A stretch of 64,000 nucleotides of DNA from an uncultured Bacteroidota bacterium (GTDB lineage Bacteria > Bacteroidota > Bacteroidia > 2-12-FULL-35-15): positions 135,614-199,613 of the forward strand of contig CAIYIS010000007.1 in NCBI GenBank assembly GCA_903926385.1. The letters are read 5' to 3'. This document shows, one piece after another, positions 1-7,525 of the stretch. The notes below the pieces were generated by a model. It searched no databases. It was not told where the DNA came from and saw only the letters and a list, made by a program, of their open reading frames with translations. The position numbers and the translations under genes were made by a program. Each line of letters begins with the position of its first letter. The stretch's first letter is position 1.

Positions 1-624
1 TATTGATCCAGCTCCTATTTGTGCTCCAACATTGATAACGGTGTTGTTTTGAACTTCGATTGCTACAACCCCTCCAATATAAGCGGCTCCCCAAGTTGTG
101 CCTGTTATTGCACCTGGACTGTTCAATACAAGAGAACTGTAACGAGGAACTCGTACAATCTGAACACGGCCTGCTGCTGTATAGCTGTGAATTAAGCCAC
201 AATCAACTGTAATATTAGTAGCATTGGGAACTGAATTTACCTCACAAAATTCATAGTTACCGCAGTTGTTATATGAAACTATAGAACCTAAAGTACTATT
301 GTTTGGAATCCCTTGGAAAATACCACTACCAGCAGGCACTTCAACAGCTCCACCACTCAACGTGGCTCCTTGCATCTGAATGATCATTATCAAATCACCT
401 GTGGAAAGTGAGGCTGCAAATCTGCCGTTGGCATTTAGCCCGCTGGCAGCAACAGTAATAGAAGTTGTTCCAGCAGAGGCATCTGTGGTTAATGTTGTGT
501 ATTCATTTATGATAACATTAACAGCATTAATTGTAACCGCCCCATCTTTTCCTCGTTGAGAAAATGATTGAAAAGATACCGAGATTAAAAATATAAAAAT
601 GAGTACCCCCTTTTGTATGCTCAT
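1..624 (-). CDS. Secreted surface protein, N-terminal part (runs off left edge)
   Basis: An open frame on the minus strand starts with ATG at 624 and stays open for 208 codons to base 1, so the stop lies outside the window. The first 23 or so residues form a signal peptide (MSIQKGVLIFIFLISVSFQS, then FSQ), suggesting Sec export. The mature part is rich in Thr, Ser, Asn, Gly and Val and looks like beta-sandwich or beta-helix surface protein, with runs such as GTTSITVAASG and NNTVINVGAQIGAG. A -7-like box lies 24 bases upstream. I do not recognise a family. By context it is probably a large T9SS cargo or adhesin, but the C-terminus that would show this is not visible. Confidence 0.75.
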   Translation of the reverse strand, partial: MSIQKGVLIFIFLISVSFQSFSQRGKDGAVTINAVNVIINEYTTLTTDASAGTTSITVAASGLNANGRFAASLSTGDLIMIIQMQGATLSGGAVEVPAGSGIFQGIPNNSTLGSIVSYNNCGNYEFCEVNSVPNATNITVDCGLIHSYTAAGRVQIVRVPRYSSLVLNSPGAITGTTWGAAYIGGVVAIEVQNNTVINVGAQIGAGSI

Positions 625-994
625 ATTTTAGTTTTGTTGATATTCTGCAAAATTATGATATTTTACTTTAGATTGTTTTTTTACAAGTAATAAATCTGTT
701 AAATTCTCAAAATTATGCGTTGAGACTAATTGTTTGTTGTATTATTGAAGGATTTAATCGAGAAAATGCACCTTTTAAAAAAGCAGTTTTTCTCCTGGAA
801 AAGTGAAAATATTTTTTGTGGAGGTGATAATAGTTTTGCAATCAAAAAGGAGACTTTTTTTGTCAATTGCTTTATAGCATAAATTGTATCTTTAATATCT
901 AAGAACTTAAATGCACAATCTGGCTTAATTTCGAATCTGCTTTTCAATCTTTTTTTACAATCTTTAAAATAAATAGCTGACCTTTGTACCTCGA
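625..994. other. Intergenic region between divergent genes
   Basis: This 370-base AT-rich gap separates the divergent secreted-protein gene and the U32 gene. Apart from the -7 box at 648-655 I see nothing. A 73-codon minus-strand frame (726-947) has no start context or recognisable protein and I do not call it. The sequence CCTTTGTACC just before the U32 ATG may be part of a promoter with a very short leader. Confidence 0.4.
648..655 (-). promoter_or_regulatory. Bacteroidota -7 box for the left-edge secreted gene
   Basis: The minus strand reads TAATTTTG here, a full match to the Bacteroidota -7 consensus TAnnTTTG, 24 bases before the ATG at 624. I did not find a convincing -33 TTG at normal spacing. 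Confidence 0.4.
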
Positions 995-2860
995 ATGAAA
1001 AAGAAAATAGAAATACTGGCTCCTGCCAAAAATCTGATTCAGGGCATGGGCGCTATTAATGCCGGTGCCGATGCTGTATACATTGGTGCTCCACAGTTTG
1101 GCGCACGAACCAATGCCACTAATTCCGTTGAAGATATTGAAGAGCTGGTGCGCTATGCTCATCTTTTTAAAGCCCGTGTATTTGTGGTGGTAAACACCAT
1201 TCTTTACGATTATGAATTGGCGGAGGTAAAACAGTTGATTCATCAATTGTACCAAATAGGTGTGGATGCCCTCATCATACAAGACATGGCCATTCTCGAA
1301 ATGGACTTGCCGCCCATTGTAATTCATGCCAGCACACAAGCCAATAACCGAGACCCATTGCATGTTAAATTCCTGAAAGATGCAGGTATGAAACGAGTAG
1401 TATTGGCGCGCGAGTTGAACCTCGACCAGATAAAAGAGATAAGCCAAAGCACAGATGTGGAATTGGAGTTTTTTGTTTCGGGAGCGCTTTGTGTTTCGTT
1501 CAGCGGCAATTGTTACATGAGCATTGCCGGTGGCGAACGTAGTGCCAACAGAGGTTCTTGCGCACAAAACTGCCGCTTGCCTTATAATTTAATTGACGGC
1601 ACCGGAAAAACACTCATTACCAATAGCCATTTATTATCTATAAAAGATTTAGACTTGAGCGACCAGTTGCCCAACTTGATTGAAGCCGGCATTACTTCGT
1701 TTAAAATAGAAGGACGATTGAAAGATATGGTATATGTAAAGAACAATACCTCTTACCTTCGAAAAAAATTGGATGCTTTTTTAGAAAACAACAAAAACTA
1801 CGAAAAGGCTTCGTCAGGAAAAACGCATTATAACTTCGATGCCGAGATGGACAGAAGTTTTAACAGAGGATATACCGATTATTTTGTTAACAAACGAAAA
1901 GCAAAGATTGGTTCCTGGGAAAGTCCGAAATCGCAAGGGCAGGTAATAGGCAACCTTCTGGAAATAAAAGCGAATGGCTATGTAATCGAAAACAGCGATA
2001 AGTTAAACAATGGCGATGGGCTATACTTTATCAATGAGCATGGTGAACCGGATGGGATGCAAATAAATGTTATTAATAACAATGTGGTGGTTCCTAATTC
2101 GTTTAAACCTATTCAACAGGGAACGATAATTTATCGCAACTCGGATGCGAGTTTCAATAAACTAGTAGAACGGGAAGACAGTGCTATCCGAAAAATAAGT
2201 GTGAAACTGCAATTTGCTGAAACCGCTGATGGCTTTCAGTTATTGGCCACGGATGAAGACGGACACAAAAGCGTTTCCTCTTTTCAAGTCCCAAAAGAAC
2301 TTGCAAAAAATACAGAGTCGACCCTTCCGAACATCAAAAAGAATTTATGTAAAACTGGGAATACCCCATTTGTGGTGGAGGATATTGATATTGAATTTTC
2401 GGAAAATTGGTTTTTGCCCATCTCTAAAATAAACGAAATACGAAGAGTGGTATTAGAACAATTGATTGATATCAGAGTGAAAGAATACCACCGCGAAGAA
2501 TATCAGATAACCAAAACCGACCATCCGTATCCGGTGCAGCAATTAGATTTTACCTACAATGTGTCGAACCAATTGGCCCGTTCATTTTACAAACGGCATG
2601 GTGTAACCGAAATAGAAAAAGCATTTGAACTGCAATGGGACCCCGGCAAATCGAGGGTGATGACAACAAAATACTGTGTGAAGTATGAGTTGGGAAAATG
2701 CTGGCGATTTCAGAAAGACACCATGGGCGAAAAAGTAGTGGAACCACTCACTTTAAAACAAGGCGAAAACGAATACAAACTTAAATTTAATTGTAAGCCT
2801 TGCGAAATGGAGATTTGGGAAAAAGATGCTGAGATTACTTTTGAGAATGATGAAGATTGA
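995..2860 (+). CDS. Peptidase U32 family protein (TrhP/RlhA-like RNA hydroxylation protein)
   Basis: This 621-residue protein begins with the typical U32 start KIEILAPAKNLIQGMGAINAGADAVY in shortened form (residues 4-29) and carries GAPQFGAR, HASTQANN, VLARELNLDQI, FVSGALCVSFSGNCYMS, RGSCAQNCRLPY and FKIEGRLKD, all hallmarks of the family. The Cys residues around 167-195 and a C-terminal Cys set (KYCVKYELGKC, NCKPCEMEIW) fit the iron-sulfur site known in this family. U32 members TrhP and RlhA are needed for 5-hydroxylation of tRNA uridine-34 and 23S rRNA C2501. The length, longer than TrhP (about 450), is closer to RlhA (about 650), but which RNA is the target cannot be read from the sequence. 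It is monocistronic and followed by a strong terminator. Confidence 0.9.
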   Translation: MKKKIEILAPAKNLIQGMGAINAGADAVYIGAPQFGARTNATNSVEDIEELVRYAHLFKARVFVVVNTILYDYELAEVKQLIHQLYQIGVDALIIQDMAILEMDLPPIVIHASTQANNRDPLHVKFLKDAGMKRVVLARELNLDQIKEISQSTDVELEFFVSGALCVSFSGNCYMSIAGGERSANRGSCAQNCRLPYNLIDGTGKTLITNSHLLSIKDLDLSDQLPNLIEAGITSFKIEGRLKDMVYVKNNTSYLRKKLDAFLENNKNYEKASSGKTHYNFDAEMDRSFNRGYTDYFVNKRKAKIGSWESPKSQGQVIGNLLEIKANGYVIENSDKLNNGDGLYFINEHGEPDGMQINVINNNVVVPNSFKPIQQGTIIYRNSDASFNKLVEREDSAIRKISVKLQFAETADGFQLLATDEDGHKSVSSFQVPKELAKNTESTLPNIKKNLCKTGNTPFVVEDIDIEFSENWFLPISKINEIRRVVLEQLIDIRVKEYHREEYQITKTDHPYPVQQLDFTYNVSNQLARSFYKRHGVTEIEKAFELQWDPGKSRVMTTKYCVKYELGKCWRFQKDTMGEKVVEPLTLKQGENEYKLKFNCKPCEMEIWEKDAEITFENDED

Positions 2861-2886
2861 GCTTTACAATCAATACGAATGAAAAT

Positions 2887-2924
2887 AAAAAGGGAAGATT
2901 ACCACACGTAATCTTCCCTTTTTT
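2887..2924. terminator. Bidirectional rho-independent terminator
   Basis: A perfect 16-bp stem (2887-2902 with 2908-2923) closes a 5-base CACAC loop. It has a T-run on the plus side and an A-run on the other side, so it can serve both the U32 gene and the convergent WG-repeat gene. Confidence 0.85.
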
Positions 2925-3012
2925 GTTTTATTTGAAAGAAAAAACTGCGAGACAATTAGAGCAATTTAAAGGAGCTGTGACAGAGCAAAGATTTAGTGTT
3001 TTTTTTGTTATT

Positions 3013-4266
3013 TTAATTTAACTCAAAGAAATCTTCCACATTTGAATAGATAGGTTTAATACAGTACTCCCCGTTTTTGTCAATATACCCCCAGAAACCA
3101 TCTACTTTTGCGCACGCATGCCCTTTTCTAAATTCAGATGCCCTTTTATATTTTGTCGGTATAACCAATTTCCCTTTGTTATCAATATATCCGAAGTATC
3201 CGTTAAATCGCACCCTAGCTAATCCTTCTTTAAATTCACCCAAATTCGAATAAACGGGTTGTATAACAATAGAGCCATCCCTAGTTGCAAAACCCCAGTT
3301 TTTTGAAGTTTTAAACTCTATTATACCTTTATTACAATCTAAAATTTCTTCGTAAATAAGTGGCAAAATCAATTTCCCTGATGTGTCTATTACACCCCAT
3401 CTACCTTCTTTTGCGACTAATGCGACTCCTTCATGAAACATATGTGCGTCTGTATAACTAAACTTAATTTTCAAATGCCCTAAAGTGTCTATATATCCCC
3501 AAATTTCATTCTGTTTAACCGGAGCTAATCCCTCATTGAAAGATTGTAAGTCATCATATTGAGGTTCCACACTTATTTTATCCTTGGTAGAAATGAATCC
3601 CCATTTATTTGCTTTTTTAAAAGCAATTCTGTTTTCATTCAAGCTTTTCAAGTTGTCGTATGTTGGTTTTATGAGCCACTCCTTTTTTGTTGTTAGCACA
3701 CCCCATTTTCCATCCAATTTTACAATCGCTAAATTTCGATTAAATGATCTTGCATCCTCAAACCCATTTTCATTAATGAAGTGTCCTCTAAGGTCTATAA
3801 AGTTCCAATGTCGCTTGTATTTTACTAAGCCATATCCATCAGAAAATTCTTTGGCATCAGAAAAACTATTGTCTGAAATAAATGCACCGGAAGTATTAAT
3901 ATATCTGTATTCCCCAGATTCTATTATAATAGCAACGCTGTCTTTAAATGGATATGCCCAATCAAACTGAGGTTTTATAACAATTTCCCCTTTTAGATTA
4001 ATATATCCCCATTGAAATTTATTCTTGAAGGGAAATAATCCATTATTTGGCATTCCTATTATAGTTTTATTCTGAGTTGTAGGTATTGCAATAGAAACTG
4101 TTTTTGTATCGATGTAGTCAAATCCTTGTTCAAACAAATACTCTCCTTTCTGATTTATGACATGCCACTCTTCTCCAGCCTTTAGACGAACAAATGCAGC
4201 TATATTTTGAGTATAAACTAACGTTCGGATTATATACAATAATATGAAGAGGGTAAACTTTTTCAT
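3013..4266 (-). CDS. Secreted WG-repeat protein
   Basis: This 417-residue protein has a signal peptide (MKKFTLFILLYIIRTLVYTQ) followed by about ten WG (KWG) repeats across the whole mature chain, seen as FQWGYINLKGEI, HWNFIDLRGHF, GKWGVLTTKKEW, NKWGFISTKDK, EIWGYIDTLGH, GRWGVIDTSGK, KNWGFATRDGS, GYFGYIDNKGK and GFWGYIDKNGE. Each is followed by an aromatic-rich segment such as QPVYSNLGEFKEGLA. WG repeats are common in secreted proteins of Bacteroidota and Leptospira and probably form a beta-propeller or solenoid; the ligand is unknown. It stands alone on the minus strand. Confidence 0.88.
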   Translation of the reverse strand: MKKFTLFILLYIIRTLVYTQNIAAFVRLKAGEEWHVINQKGEYLFEQGFDYIDTKTVSIAIPTTQNKTIIGMPNNGLFPFKNKFQWGYINLKGEIVIKPQFDWAYPFKDSVAIIIESGEYRYINTSGAFISDNSFSDAKEFSDGYGLVKYKRHWNFIDLRGHFINENGFEDARSFNRNLAIVKLDGKWGVLTTKKEWLIKPTYDNLKSLNENRIAFKKANKWGFISTKDKISVEPQYDDLQSFNEGLAPVKQNEIWGYIDTLGHLKIKFSYTDAHMFHEGVALVAKEGRWGVIDTSGKLILPLIYEEILDCNKGIIEFKTSKNWGFATRDGSIVIQPVYSNLGEFKEGLARVRFNGYFGYIDNKGKLVIPTKYKRASEFRKGHACAKVDGFWGYIDKNGEYCIKPIYSNVEDFFELN

Positions 4267-4541
4267 TCTTGTTTAATTGTTGCCGTTAGAAATTTCTCAA
4301 AAGTTAGTTAAAAAGTCAAGGTAAATATTTAATACTAATTCGCCTTTATCAATTAATTTCATTTTCAAACTTAGTTACGAATATGTGGTTTTATTTTACA
4401 TGCTGCTAAGCAAAATGTTTCATGTATCGAAGTTTGAATTAAAATAGAAAAACAGTTATATAATTTAAAGAAGCATTAAGCTGAGCAAATAATTCTTTCA
4501 ATGTAATAAACGACCAAAATCTTTGAATCGTTTTTCTTGCC

Positions 4542-5099
4542 TTATCCTTTCTTTACAAACTTGCAAAGAATAACAATGGTTTGGTCGTTTATTTTTCCTT
4601 CTATTTGTTCCGGGTTATCGTGTACTAGTTTTATCTTTTTCACCACTGTACCTTTCGATGCAGTAAAGTTGGTACCTTTCACATTGAGGGCTTGAGTAAG
4701 CACCACATTGTCTCCATTTTCGAGTAAGTTACCATAAGCGTCTTTGTGCACTTCGGCCACTTCAAAAGCCGTCATTGCCCATTGCACAATGTTCTCATCC
4801 AAATCAACAGAACTCATCAAATCGCTTGCCCATGCTTCTTCTTTATGTTGATTCAGTATGCGGTAACTCAAAGCTTGAACACTTGGGTATGGACTCCAGA
4901 TACTGCCCTCTAAACAACGCCAATGAAAACCAGCATCTTTATCATCCAACGCTTTGAGGCAGGTTTCGCAAATGCCTACTTGATTATCTATTGAATCATC
5001 CGATTTTGGACTAACGGTATATTCGATGGTAGCAGGTTCGGCATTGCACAATTCGCATAAATCCTGATTCCTGTTTTTGAGTTCCTGATTGATTGACAT
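4542..5099 (-). CDS. PhnA/YjdM-family zinc-ribbon protein
   Basis: The 185-residue protein starts with a Cys4 zinc ribbon (CELC at about 15-18 and CETC at about 43-46), continues with an acidic helical middle containing HWRCLEGSIWSPYPSVQ, and ends with the small beta-barrel PhnA domain (DAYGNLLENGDNVVLTQALNVKG, residues 120-142, and GTVVKKIKLVHD to VILCKFVKKG). This matches the PhnA/YjdM family, once called alkylphosphonate uptake proteins although they are not part of the phn C-P lyase machinery and their role is still unclear. It is a single gene, divergent from guaB across a minisatellite. Confidence 0.85.
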   Translation of the reverse strand: MSINQELKNRNQDLCELCNAEPATIEYTVSPKSDDSIDNQVGICETCLKALDDKDAGFHWRCLEGSIWSPYPSVQALSYRILNQHKEEAWASDLMSSVDLDENIVQWAMTAFEVAEVHKDAYGNLLENGDNVVLTQALNVKGTNFTASKGTVVKKIKLVHDNPEQIEGKINDQTIVILCKFVKKG

Positions 5100-5439
5100 A
5101 ACTAAATTTTAATGATTAATTGATTAACTAATTTTTTAACAAGGCGCAAAAATATACAATAATTAATACAAAGGACGTTTGATTGAATTGATTGTTATTG
5201 GTTATTGCTATAAATGGTATTAAATAGTTGCTTTTTCTAGTCAAGGTAAGAATCTCCTCAATTTTTACTTAAAGATAAAATTCAGAAAAATTAGGACTTT
5301 AGAGGTTTTCTAAATACAATGACTAGAGGAAACGGGACAATCATTCAAACTGATTAACTTCTTGGCAATAGAACTATTCGTTTTTGACGTTATGCTTTTC
5401 TTTAATTTAATCTTTTCTGTCAATTTGTTTCACATTCCA

Positions 5440-5711
5440 ATGGTGTTGCGTCACATTCCCGTGGAGTTGCGTTACCCTCCTGTGGAAATGCGTCACATTC
5501 CCGTGGAGATGCGTCACACTCCTGTGGAAATGGTCACACTCCTGTGGAAATGCGTCACACTCCTGTGGAAATGCGTCACATTCCCGTGGAAATGCGTCAC
5601 ACTCCTGTGGAAATGCGTCACACTCCCGTGGAAATGCGTCACCCTCCCGTGGAAATGCGTCACATTCCCGTGGAAATGCGTCACACTCCTGTGGAAATGC
5701 GTCACACTCCC
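5440..5711. repeat. 21-bp minisatellite, array A (13 units)
   Basis: Thirteen head-to-tail units with consensus GTGGAAATGCGTCACAYTCCY (Y = C or T) run from 5440 to 5711, with decayed partial units at both ends. All units are 21 bp except the one at 5524-5543, which lacks one base and shifts the frame. Within the unit the ends are self-complementary (TTCC-CGT-GGAA). The array lies in the divergent region between the phnA-like gene and guaB. Because the period is a multiple of three, long open frames appear across it (heptapeptide MRHTPVE), but the frame-shifted unit argues against translation. Nearly the same unit recurs in reverse orientation at 36691-37068. Confidence 0.95.
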
Positions 5712-5956
5712 ACGGAAATGTTCAGAATGTTTGTTGATTTAAGTCCAACATTAACCATACTGCTGCACAAATCCGTAATCTCTAAGCAAACTTCCGTTGA
5801 TTTAGGTATTACTGTAACTGGTTTACGTCCGCACACTATTATTTTGTGATTATTGTCTCAGTTTATAATAACCATTTCTAAAGGTTTGCGAATGTTTTCT
5901 TGGAATTTGTTGCAAAGTGTAATTAAAAATTGATGGAAAGGGTGTAAATAAAACCG

Positions 5957-5964
5957 TATATTTG
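5957..5964 (+). promoter_or_regulatory. Bacteroidota -7 box for guaB
   Basis: TATATTTG matches the TAnnTTTG consensus and lies 38 bases before the guaB ATG. No -33 TTG at ideal spacing is clear. Confidence 0.5.
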
Positions 5965-6002
5965 CACGAATTTTAAAGTAAAAAATTCAAATCCCCATTC
6001 AA

Positions 6003-7472
6003 ATGTCATTAGATTCGAACAAATTTGTAGGCGAAGGCTTAACCTACGATGATGTATTGTTAGTACCCGCTTATTCGGAGGTACTGCCCAGAGAAGTTGA
6101 TATTTCTTCTTATTTCACTAAAAAAATAAAATTGAACACTCCTGTGGTTTCCGCAGCTATGGACACAGTAACGGAATATCGACTGGCTATTGCCATTGCT
6201 CAGGAAGGCGGCATAGGTGTGCTTCACAAAAATATGACCATTGCCGAACAGGCTGAACAAGTGAGGAAAGTGAAACGTTCGGAAAGTGGGATGATTTTGG
6301 AACCGGTTACCTTGCTTGAAAATGCAACAGTTAAAGATGCTGTAGCATTAATAAAAGAGTATAAAATAGGCGGTATTCCGATTGTTACCTCTGATAAAAA
6401 ACTGGTCGGTATTGTCACCAACCGCGATTTACGTTTCGAGAAAAATATGAAACGTCCTATTCGGGAAGTGATGACGAGTAAAGATTTGATAGTAGCTAAA
6501 GAAGGTGCCGACCTTGTAAAAGCGGAACAAATCCTGCAACATCATAAAATAGAAAAGTTGCCGGTTGTGGATAAAAAAAATAAACTAATCGGTTTGATTA
6601 CCTACCGCGATATTATTAAAGTAAAGGTGCATCCATTTGCTAATAAAGACGAATTGGGAAGACTAAGAGTGGCAGCCGCTGTGGGTGTTACAGCTGATAT
6701 GATGGAGCGTATTGATGGGTTGGTACATGCAGGAGTAGACGCTATTATTATAGATACCGCCCATGGGCATTCAAAGGGAGTTATTGATTCGTTAATCAAA
6801 ACCAAGAAAAAATATCCTAAACTGGAAGTGGTGGTAGGCAATGTGGCAACCGCTGAAGCCGCACTGACATTGGCTAAAGCAGGGGCCGATGCTGTGAAAG
6901 TAGGTATTGGGCCGGGGTCTATTTGTACCACTCGTGTGATAGCAGGAGTAGGGGTTCCGCAGTTAACAGCGGTTATGGAAATTGCAAAAGTTCTGAAAAA
7001 AACCGGTGTTCCTTTAATTGCTGACGGAGGTATTCGTTTTACTGGCGACATCGTAAAAGCACTGGCTGCCGGAGCAGATTCGGTGATGATGGGTTCTATG
7101 TTTGCCGGTGTTGAAGAATCTCCGGGCGAAAATATTATTTTTGAAGGAAGGAAATTCAAATCTTACAGAGGTATGGGTTCTATAGAAGCCATGCAAAAAG
7201 GCAGTAAGGACAGATATTTTCAGGATGCTGAAGATGATATAAAGAAACTTGTTCCCGAAGGTATTTCAGGAAGAGTGCCCGTTAAAGGAAACTTATCAGA
7301 AGTGGTTTACCAGTTTGTAGGTGGATTGAGAGCAGGTATGGGTTATTGCGGAGCTAAAAACATCTCTGCATTACAAAAAGCAAAATTTATCAGAATCACC
7401 AGTTCGGGTATCAGAGAAAGCCATCCTCATGGAGTATCTATAACACGCGAAGCTCCTAATTACAGCCGATAA
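6003..7472 (+). CDS. guaB: Inosine-5'-monophosphate dehydrogenase
   Basis: This 489-residue protein is a full-length IMP dehydrogenase, the NAD-dependent enzyme that oxidises IMP to XMP on the way to GMP. The N-terminal barrel strand ([20 protein letters not shown]), the two inserted CBS domains (residues about 95-215, with [19 protein letters not shown] and [19 protein letters not shown]), the catalytic loop GPGSICTTR with the active Cys, the flap region (GMGSIEAM then SKDRYF) and the C-terminal [11 protein letters not shown] are all present. The length is normal for the bacterial enzyme. It has its own promoter and is convergent with the GH3 gene, with a hairpin between. Confidence 0.98.
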   Translation: MSLDSNKFVGEGLTYDDVLLVPAYSEVLPREVDISSYFTKKIKLNTPVVSAAMDTVTEYRLAIAIAQEGGIGVLHKNMTIAEQAEQVRKVKRSESGMILEPVTLLENATVKDAVALIKEYKIGGIPIVTSDKKLVGIVTNRDLRFEKNMKRPIREVMTSKDLIVAKEGADLVKAEQILQHHKIEKLPVVDKKNKLIGLITYRDIIKVKVHPFANKDELGRLRVAAAVGVTADMMERIDGLVHAGVDAIIIDTAHGHSKGVIDSLIKTKKKYPKLEVVVGNVATAEAALTLAKAGADAVKVGIGPGSICTTRVIAGVGVPQLTAVMEIAKVLKKTGVPLIADGGIRFTGDIVKALAAGADSVMMGSMFAGVEESPGENIIFEGRKFKSYRGMGSIEAMQKGSKDRYFQDAEDDIKKLVPEGISGRVPVKGNLSEVVYQFVGGLRAGMGYCGAKNISALQKAKFIRITSSGIRESHPHGVSITREAPNYSR

Positions 7473-7478
7473 AATATA

Positions 7479-7519
7479 TCTCCTCCTGCCTTTCTCAAAA
7501 GGAATAGGGGAGGAGGAGA
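7479..7519. terminator. Possible terminator hairpin between convergent guaB and GH3 genes
   Basis: TCTCCTCCT (7479-7487) pairs with AGGAGGAGA (7511-7519), with a few more pairs inside after one mismatch. There is no strong T-run, but the placement between two convergent genes fits a terminator. Confidence 0.45.
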
Positions 7520-7525
7520 GAATTA

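Noticed and set aside
944-1567. 207-codon minus-strand frame
   Set aside because: It overlaps the well-supported U32 gene in antisense and has no recognisable features.
5362-5849. Open frames of 126 and 101 codons across array A
   Set aside because: They exist only because a 21-bp repeat has no stop. One unit of 20 bp shifts the frame and there is no signal peptide or family match.
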